NCBI GenBank assembly: GCA_964017125.1
Contig: OZ024903.1
Coordinates: 60,388,670-60,452,669 of the forward strand
Direction: 5' to 3'
DNA from: Flabesymbios commensalis
Lineage: Eukaryota > Annelida > Polychaeta > Terebellida > Flabelligeridae
Length of the DNA: 64,000 nucleotides
Made by a program: the position numbers and the translations under genes. Below the pieces are notes generated by a model. That model did no database searches, was not told the DNA's origin, and saw nothing but the letters and a program-made list of their open reading frames with translations. Each line of letters starts with the position of its first letter. Position 1 is the stretch's first letter. Shown piece after piece: positions 56,681 through 64,000 of this stretch.

Positions 56681-57400
56681 ATGAACACAATTGAGCATCC
56701 CCACTATAGATAGATCAGCATGTATGAATTGATTATTATATGCTAATTATTTTAATATAATAAGACATCTCTTAAAAAATTGTGTCTTTTATTATATCAA
56801 TTTATTTGCATAGGCCTATATCCACCTATCATTTGTTGACTTACCGACGAAGCACCCGAAATCATAACCCTCCTGTCAATTATAGTTTTTGTTGTTTGTT
56901 CCTCTCCAAAAGAAAAAAACCCTGTCCAAACCGAAACCTGTCCAAACCGGAATAAAACTCCCCCCCCCCCCCTAGCCATTCCGGGATGTACAGGTTTTAC
57001 TGTATATCAATGTTTTATGCAATGCCAGTAAACCATTGCAGATGATTATTTATACTGTTGATACTACTTTATATTCCAATTTGGGTGTGTTTTTGTCCTT
57101 GAACTTTCAAAAAAATAATTTAGAATTGAGAAACGTTGCAGACTGGTAAAGTTGAACAAATTATCAATCAACATAAAAAAATCAAAATTAATGGTAGGCC
57201 TATTTTAGAAAAAACAAGTAAATATACCGAATATAGGGAATAAAAATAGCAACAAAAAAATTGCTGACGAATTTAATTTTCAGGGTTAACAATACACAAT
57301 CATTTAAAATGGGATTCACGCATAAACAAAACAGATTTTAAAATATTAAATATTATAAGAATTATGTACCGGCTGAAACACTTAGTTCCATTTGAAATTA
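56681..57400. other. Unassigned non-coding sequence
   Basis: A C run at 56958-56970. No bounded repeat or exon recognised before the LINE relic. Confidence 0.4.
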
Positions 57401-57403
57401 TTT

Positions 57404-57632
57404 TAACCATATAGATCGGGCTGATTAAACCACATATCACTTATGTGCTGGGTTGTCAACCAGAAGAGAGTTTGTAAATTACGGGAGAAAGCCATGTGAA
57501 TTATATGTTCGAGTGGTTAGGCTACCTCCTTACAGCGAACCCCTCTTTAAGAAGTTAAATTTGCTTAAAATTGATGGCGAGGGAAGCTTGAAAAGCGCCT
57601 TAAAATTTATTGTGAGAAATGCGACCCCTACG
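57404..57632 (+). mobile_element. LINE relic, 5' of the Mutator-like insertion
   Basis: LIKPHITYVLGCQPEE near 57420-57466 matches the PHLxYG block of the LINE thumb region. After a frame shift, VVRLPPYSEPLFKKLNLLKI matches the PLFKKLNILKI block. The reading continues up to FIVRNATPT at 57632 and resumes after the insertion at 58457 with TFTKPL. The catalytic part is missing on the 5' side. Confidence 0.72.
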
Positions 57633-58447
57633 GGGACACCCGAGAGTGAGTTCCCAAGTTCCCGGAACTTCCAAGTTCCCGGAACTATCCAGGAGGGTTA
57701 GGATTACGTTGACATGATGTTGGTGTTATGTTAGGCCAGCTTAATTAAAACCAATGTTGGGTGAACGTCTCAATGCTGGGTTTACACGTGATTATTTCTG
57801 AAGATTGGTGATTCATAGCAAAAGTCATTCCAATGCGGGGCCAGCATCCCAGAAAAAAAACAGTTTTTTATAAGGCCTATTAGGACGACGAGCCGGTAGG
57901 ACTATGTAGGGTTAATGTTAGTCCACCGTCTGCGGCGCTGGCCAAATATTAAATCAACATACCTCACGCAAATGAACACCGTTTGCGTAACCACTGGTAA
58001 AATAATAGGCCTACTACTTTAGTGGAAGTCAAATACCGTAGAATTGTCATAAAAAATACTTCAAAAGTTAGACCATTAATTGACATGTTATAATTTTCTA
58101 ATTACGACGTCCCTCGATCAACCCTGAATTGCATTACATGCCAGATGGTCTAACTTTTGAACTATATTTTCTAATGATTTTTTTTATTTGGCGCCGGACG
58201 CGAAAATAGTGAAGTCCTTGCAAAATTTCATGAAAATCGGTCTCTCATGAACAAATTTCATGAAAATCGGACTTTCTGTTTAATTATGTAATATTAACAA
58301 ATTATGGTATTTGAAGTTCTGGGAACTTGGGAACTTGAAGTTCCGGGAAATTGGGAACTTGAAGCTCCGGGAACTTGGGAACTTCGGAACTTAAAGTTCC
58401 GGGAACTTGGGAACTTGGAAACTTAGAAACTCACTCTCGGGTGTCCC
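57633..58447. mobile_element. Mutator-like non-autonomous element, 815 bases, inside a LINE
   Basis: Inverted ends GGGACACCCGAGAGTGAGTT are followed on both sides by AAGTTCCCGGAACTT minisatellite units. A perfect 9-base direct repeat ACCCCTACG flanks it (57624-57632, 58448-58456). Nine bases is the usual Mutator duplication. The LINE frame reads across the site once the insert is ignored. The interior has several GGGCCA-family cores (57715-57790, 57905-57965) and an AAAGTTAGACCAT foldback piece (58045-58165). No transposase. Confidence 0.85.
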
Positions 58448-58456
58448 ACCCCTACG

Positions 58457-58620
58457 ACCTTCACAAAGCCGTTGTGAACAAAAAAACATACAATACAAAT
58501 GTTCTAATAACCAGCTTGTACAAGCGCAAAGATTTGTAAAATATTGAAAATTCGAGGAGATGTACAGGCTGGTGAAAATGGTTTTAAAAATTAAAAAGCG
58601 CCTTCAAAATCCTTAATTGT
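58457..58620 (+). mobile_element. LINE relic, 3' of the insertion
   Basis: ACCTTCACAAAGCCG continues the LINE coding frame (TFTKPL, then stop). The sequence after this is AT-rich and has no recognised tail. Confidence 0.5.
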
Positions 58621-58799
58621 CTAAATTTATACAAATGGTCAATCACGATCGTTACAAGATTTAGTACAGTTTTCTACAGTGATATGATGCCACACTGTGT
58701 CATTTTTTAAGTGACTGAGTCACGGCGATTTACAGGCGACGATAATGTATTATGACTGGAACATCAGCTAAACATATTTTATTATCAACTGTAGTACAT

Positions 58800-59195
58800 A
58801 AAAGATTTCAGCTGCCCATAGCAAACACTCAGCATTGGTTCAATGCTAGGCCCCATTGCAACACTGGCCCGACATTGAAACAGCAGTAAGTTAAATGTAT
58901 TTCAATTATTAAATGTTGAGCTAAAAAGGTGTTTGGCAAATGGAAGCACATTAAGAGGTGTAAACAAATTGACTAGACTCTGTTTAATGTTGTATTACAC
59001 GCTGACCCAACATTAAAACATCATTGGGTCGACTCTTCGTGTTTTGTGGAATTAGCCTATACAACGGAAATATTTTATTTTTAAAATGTACCAATTAAAA
59101 TGTTTATACTGTCCATATCAGACACCCAATGGTCTGGTTCAATTTTGGGCCACCATCTGCGCTCGCCCGGTATTGAAACAGCATTAGATAAATAC
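58800..59195. repeat. Cluster of three GGGCCA-family copies
   Basis: Cores lie at 58820-58890 (AACACTGGCCCGACATTGAA), 58998-59050 (GCTGACCCAACATTAAAACA) and 59130-59190 (TTTTGGGCCACCATCTGCG). Each carries the ATTGAAACAGCATTAG or AACATCATTGGG companion word. The local density suggests a decayed tandem array. Confidence 0.65.
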
Positions 59196-59499
59196 AGAGT
59201 TTTCGTAAAATGAAAGCTCTTTTTATCGGACACAAAATAGATTATTAATCTTAGGCGAATCCCAAGCTATGTAATTCGTGGTTTGTTCGGATCTCGATTT
59301 GTTTGTAACGGTCTCTTTTAGCAATGAAATCTTGAGGGTGATCCAAACCAAAAATTAATCCGAAAGAAATATAAATTTATATAGCAGATTCTATGTCTAT
59401 CAAGAAAATCCCACCTCCTCCCGCTTCCATCCGCTGCAAGTTTTTTGTTCATTTTTCTTCTGACCGTTTTCATACCCTCCTCAACAACAGATAATCTTG

Positions 59500-59875
59500 T
59501 TTAATAATGTTATTGATAGATTTTGTCAATATTATGTAATTTGTATGTAATGATACAAGAGTCAATGTTCATTAATATATTAATGTGAACAATTAGTAGA
59601 TTGTTATTGATAGGTTTGGTTTTGTGTGAACAATTACTAGATTGTTATTGATAGTTTGGTTGATATTATCTAATTTGTTTGTAATGATACAAGAGTCAAA
59701 GTTCACATTTAAATAGTAGATTAGATCAATCAGAGACATGTATAAATATTCATAGTAGATTAGATCAATCAGAGACATGTATAAATAGTCCTAGTAGATT
59801 TGATCAATTTGAGACATGTATAAATATTCATAGTAGATTAGATCAATTAGAGACATGTATAAATATTCACTGGTT
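59500..59875. repeat. Nested tandem repeats, about 165- and 40-60-base units
   Basis: TAATGATACAAGAGTCAATG and AATTAGTAGATTGTTATTGA words repeat twice (59545 and 59685; 59590 and 59630). From 59710, TAGTAGATTAGATCAATCAG with AGACATGTATAAATATTCA repeats four times. The two orders of repeat overlap. Confidence 0.85.
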
Positions 59876-59925
59876 AATCCTGTTAACTGACTGTCAAGTA
59901 AATTTATACCTATTTTGGTCTTAGG

Positions 59926-59984
59926 GCTTCACTCTGTTACAACCACGTTTACATTAACAACATTTGAAGTGAAGCCCTTTTTAT
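59926..59984. other. Short inverted repeat followed by T run
   Basis: AGGGCTTCACT pairs with AGTGAAGCCCT across about 36 bases, then TTTTTATTT. A chance or element-end fold; no known RNA family recognised. Confidence 0.4.
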
Positions 59985-61385
59985 TTGTAGTCGTTTAATT
60001 TGATGTTTATTTTTAATAAACAAATTTCCCCCATTTTATGTGTCTGTTTTTTGTACGATAAATGTATTTTATTGAATAAATGCAGCGCTTAAAAGGTGCA
60101 GAGAGGGCAGTCGTTTGAACAATAGACACATTCATTAGCGTGATTCCATTCAAACAATGAATGGAGCATCAGCCGATATGTACCATTCTCCACAGATAGA
60201 TGTCGCTCAGAATATCTCAACAGCCAAGGATCATATTGTACTGAGATTTAGGGTCAATTTGTTTAAAACTGAGGGAGAAATAGATGAGCAAAGAACGGTC
60301 GTAGAATAATAATAAGGTGAAAGGTCGGTTGAAAGAACAAGAAGCTCAGGACATGTATGTCCAAACTTAATAATCTGAATTTGAATGAGATGACAGCAAA
60401 TGCAAAAGTCAGTTTAAGAGTGTGCATGGGAGTTGAAATGGCATATAAATGTGCCCCGGACGGCTATATGCCTATATCGGCTTACAGGGGTTTTCGAATT
60501 AACGTGATATCAGAATATAATGTTCACCTTTATCCTTATGTAAATTATGCATTTTTAGTGGTGCCGTGAGTTTAAAATGAATTTTATTATTTTTAGTAAA
60601 TAACGTAGACAGAATCGAAAATTTTCATTTCGTTTTTGAGAAAGCGTCATGATGCATATAAAAAATGATTTTCGGAATAGACACAAAATTCTGAGTTAGA
60701 AACAATCCTCAAAACTTTAGGCCTGGGACACGTTATTAAAAGTGCCTCAGCTCACAGTCTATAGGCCTATATAGCAGCATTGAAAATATCTAGCAATCTG
60801 ACCTCACATTGTCAGCTTATCCTCTGGAAAAACAACTGGAAATGGCGGCCGTCATTACGTGTGCTTATTGATGTTTAAAATGAGATTATTATATTTGGGT
60901 TCATCAAACAGATAGTGACTGGTGATGAGGTATAATATTTTACATTTATAGAAAATCAAAGGTATTGATGTCCTTCAATATGGCATAAAACTAATGCTTG
61001 GTGTTATTTTAATTTTCGTCATAGAACTGATAACAGAAGCCTTATATATATAGGTCGTACTTTCTTAGGGCACAAATAAAATTTGCCTGGTGTATTCAAC
61101 ATTTCTTGTCAAAAGCTATTTAGTGAGCTTTCATTTATCAAAGAATTGGGTGGTGGAAGTCTGCTCAAGTTTCTACATATATGACATTATGATTTTTATC
61201 AAAATAAAAGCAGATAGCCAGCCATGTCATAGCCACTCGATATCCTACATAATCTATATAAAAAATACGGGGGTGACTTGATTTTCAATTTGGCAGACAA
61301 TCGTGCCCCCTATAAAATCGTGTATACATAACAATCCTCTGAAATAGACGTAAATATGATTATCACGATGTCTATTTCCAGACAT
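59985..61385. other. Unassigned non-coding sequence
   Basis: AATGGCGGCCGTCATTACG at 60840 is a loose echo of the GGCGGCCAT family. The 70-codon frame at 60357 has no recognised domain. Nothing else is supported. Confidence 0.4.
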
Positions 61386-61389
61386 AGAT

Positions 61390-62030
61390 ATATTAGTGCA
61401 GGAGCATTTGTAATCCACTGTCCACTGGTCTAATCCCGTGGGAATTCTGTGGTTAAAAATGCCACTAAATATCAAAATATTCAGAATAGACCACAGAATA
61501 AGAAAACGCTTGATGGAGGTCGCCAATAGATGTCTAAACCCTCTAATCACAAATCATTCAAAATGGCCGCCACGAACTTAATAAATGTATCACACCTTCT
61601 ATGTCAATAATTAGGATACAGACTAGATTATTTCATCAAACCACAGATTGGACATCCTTTATTGGACATCATTATATAACATAAAAATGTTATGTTATCG
61701 CTTATTTTATCAAATGTCTTAATACTAGTAATGAGTAATCATAACAATTATGGCCTATCAACATCCACATGACATCGACTGAACAATGCTGTTAACTCAC
61801 TCAAGAACATATAGATCTATGTTGAATTACACCGCTTTTAATGTAATGTCTTTTGAAAATTAGCTGTCACTTCTATGTGAAAAAATTGATGCACAAGAGT
61901 GTATTTAATTGTTCACACGTTCTAAATATTAATAATATTCTACACCTTTAACATGTTTACCTATTTTAAACAAGTTCACAACATTACTGTGTATGGTTAA
62001 TATAACCACCTGCATCATAATTACATGAGG
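61390..62030 (-). repeat. GGCGGCCAT-family element, inverted copy
   Basis: The complement follows 55525-56680: GATGCAGGTGGTTATATTAA, then ATAGAAGTGACAGCTAATTT, AAAGCGGTGTAATTCAACAT, then one unit with GTTTGATGAAATAATCTAGT and GTGGCGGCCATTTTGAATG, ending AATTCCCACGGGATT. It has one internal unit where the plus copy has four. Confidence 0.85.
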
Positions 62031-62420
62031 TCAACAACAAGGTCATAGCATACCATACTGATAATTGTATTTCTTAATCCGTTCTCCAACACTTGAACAG
62101 ACACTCGGTAATAAATTAAAAAATAGGTAATGTAATGTAACACAAAGGGGCATAGCAAAAGAACATTTGTACATTACATTAGATTCCACCATTAGCGTCT
62201 ACACTACAGTGCATCAGATATCATATCAAAGGCACAAAGCCTTAATATGCACAACCCCCCCCCCCCCCCCCTACTAAATCCTAGAGCTGCCACTGAAACA
62301 TGCATGACTAATGAAGCTAAACTGTTTTAAGTACCGGTACTTACTTGCTTCGGTCTTAGTAACTGACGATGAAGTGTTATTTTCAGAAATGTGTTGATAA
62401 TATAGCAGTTTTTAGCTCTG
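62031..62420. other. Unassigned sequence with a C run
   Basis: A C run of about 17 bases at 62255-62271. TACATTACATTAGATTCC at 62170 has no recognised partner. Confidence 0.4.
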
Positions 62421-62612
62421 CGAATGAATGAATGAATGAGCCTCGGGACAATCATTATGCGCACATATGCCTACAGACTACACTGGATCAGAATTACCCA
62501 TCAAGGATTGTGATATGAATCTGATATGACACTGCCGTCTAGACCTATGATTAGGCCTGGCAGTCTGAAAGCAAGCACGCTATTAATTTCTCGTTCACAG
62601 AGGCTCCCCACA
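62421..62612 (-). mobile_element. tRNA-headed SINE, second copy of first family
   Basis: On the minus strand GGGGAGCCTCTGTGAACGAG and ATTAATAGCGTGCTTGCTTT form the head, GACGGCAGTGTCATATCAGA the body, and (TTCA)n at 62423-62441 the tail. It parallels 6351-6545 in order and strand. The B box is poorly preserved. Confidence 0.7.
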
Positions 62613-62879
62613 ATACTGAATTCTTGAGTTTGTGAGAGGGGGGGGGGGGCGAGGAGCATTTTTAAAACACCATTCCAGCGCGATTGGGGGACGGACCTAT
62701 ATATATATATTTTTGATGTGACAGTCAAACAACATTCCCCACTACACCATGCAGGCCACCCCTCCATGCTTTTGTGTGCTTTTTGGGGATAGAAGATAAC
62801 ATTTAGCATAGGCCCCTATATTCGTTTTTATCTGACCATGTATTATTTCAGGAATGATCCTGATTTCTAAAGCGAGAAA

Positions 62880-63555
62880 ACTTAGAAACGATGCTATTGT
62901 ATTCCCTATAGTAAAAAAGAAATCAAGACTCCGTCTCAAATATTGAGGAAGATTTGATAACTTTAGTCATGATGTTATAACGGCCATTTTAAATTTTGTA
63001 TAATACATAGGCCTATAGGGCCTATAGGGGCCTATGCTGTCGTGTAGAGGTATCGTTTGTCTATCGCATCACTTGATACCGTAAACACATGGTTTGAGGA
63101 AATAATCTCATCCCTATCTCAATTATTGTCAAAGACATTCTAACTTCAATGATTTTATGGCGGCCATTATAAATTTTGCATAGTAGGCTAGCTATAATGA
63201 TGTCGAAGAAATATATCGCTTGTTTTATTGCATTCTTTGATACTGAAAACACAGCCTATGGTTTTGGTGAAATAATCTTGTCTTTATCTCAATTAATAAT
63301 GAAGATATAATAACTTTAGTGATTTCATGGCGGCCATTTTGAATTTTGCATGACAAAGATGTTGAATAGATGTATAGCCTACATCGTTTGTTTTATTGCT
63401 TTCCTTGATAGCGAAAACAGGGGTCAAAACATATGGTTTAGTGAAAAAATCTTGTCTATAATTATCTCAATTATTGATGATGATAATTATGATAACTTTA
63501 GTGATTTCATGGCGGCCATTTTTAATTTTGCCTGATAAGAGGGTTTGGACACCCA
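62880..63555 (+). repeat. GGCGGCCAT-family tandem units (three to four copies)
   Basis: Units with GGTTTGAGGAAATAATCTCA (63089), GGTTTTGGTGAAATAATCTT (63257) and GGTTTAGTGAAAAAATCTTG (63434) each end in TTCATGGCGGCCATTTTGAA or close variants at 63158, 63326 and 63509. A partial unit lies at 62930-63000. The last unit leads into the LINE at 63562. Confidence 0.85.
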
Positions 63556-63561
63556 TTTAAT

Positions 63562-64000
63562 GTGACCTCTCGTAGAGCTTGGTACCATCGCACTTGCCTA
63601 GATTTTAAAAATAGCGCTGACTATAAACATTTAGAAAATGCCTCAGTAGTTTGGATCTGCAATAAATGCGAATCCATGAATTATGATAGTGACTTTTTTC
63701 ACTCCTCATACATCAACACCTCAAACTATTTTGCAGCCCTAGCAGATTTATCAGAAGAGTCTATCAACTCTCTAGGATTAGTCACAGAATTTAAACCTGA
63801 CCTTCACAGTAGCCCAACTGAGCCACCCAACTCTACTAGGATAGGAAAATCCACCTCTGAGAAAAAGACTCTCAATCTGTCACTAAATCTTCCACCTAAA
63901 AAGAAAAATTGGCGCTCACTTGTCGTGAATGCTGATCACATGACATCGAAATTTGCATCATTACAAATTGCTGTAGATTACAGCAAACCCGACGTTATAA
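63562..64000 (+). mobile_element. LINE ORF, N-terminal part, open to the window edge
   Basis: The frame from 63562 is open for 146 codons and continues off the right edge. It reads AWYHRTCLDF and VVWICNKC, the distal half of a PHD-type zinc finger found at the N-terminus of CR1/L2-like LINE proteins. A low-complexity spacer follows, then KKKNWRSLVVNADHMTSKFA and LQIAVDYSKPDVI, the start of the endonuclease domain (normally N-x-x-S/G then PDII). It is 5'-truncated within the finger and has no ATG at the start. The clean frame suggests a young copy. Confidence 0.85.

Overview
The window is a stretch of invertebrate animal chromosome. Long introns with GT-AG boundaries, LINE, SINE and cut-and-paste transposon debris, long microsatellites and very sparse coding sequence all rule out a prokaryote. 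The repeat mix (hAT-, piggyBac- and Mutator-like non-autonomous elements, a 5S-headed SINE, tRNA-headed SINEs, LINE tails) and the frequent palindromic octamer TAGGCCTA suggest a marine deuterostome or lophotrochozoan. I could not name the species from sequence alone.

One host gene is well supported, on the + strand. It has six exons between 42830 and 53367 and encodes a syntaxin-17-like protein of about 392 residues. It keeps the syntaxin-17 N-terminal helical region and the diagnostic glycine-zipper double membrane hairpin. The SNARE motif that should lie between them is absent from the gene model and from the introns there. Intron 1 holds a complete 2 kb hAT-type insertion with an 8-base target duplication. 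Intron 5 (5 kb) holds a tiny hairpin element, a 400-base foldback element and a 385-base tandem duplication. A weak candidate first exon of another gene sits near 12343.

The rest is mobile and repetitive DNA, often nested. 0-5 kb: tandem array carrying a transposon end, and a LINE relic. 5-9.5 kb: hAT element inside a SINE tail, and a SINE. 13.5-15 kb: a 1.24 kb palindromic-satellite foldback inside a MITE. 15-21.3 kb: tandem repeats, a 1.5 kb element with minisatellite inverted ends, a 5S rRNA-like sequence. 21.5-24.4 kb: LINE 3' end, and a MITE broken by a LINE tail and a piggyBac-like element. 26-32.2 kb: large inverted and direct duplications around a second palindromic satellite and a three-copy tandem block. 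33-39 kb: a complete MITE, a 21-base minisatellite, GC-rich repeats, a third palindromic array, a SINE. 39.7-42.7 kb: foldback element and three long microsatellites. 55-64 kb: LINE pieces, a Mutator-like insertion inside one of them, two inverted copies of a GGCGGCCAT repeat family, a SINE, and an open LINE frame running off the right edge.

The most distinctive points are the SNARE-less syntaxin-17-like gene, the three unrelated arrays built from short perfect palindromes, and several datable nested insertions. I recognised no retrovirus-like, LTR or Polinton-like element. Element boundaries without target duplications are approximate.
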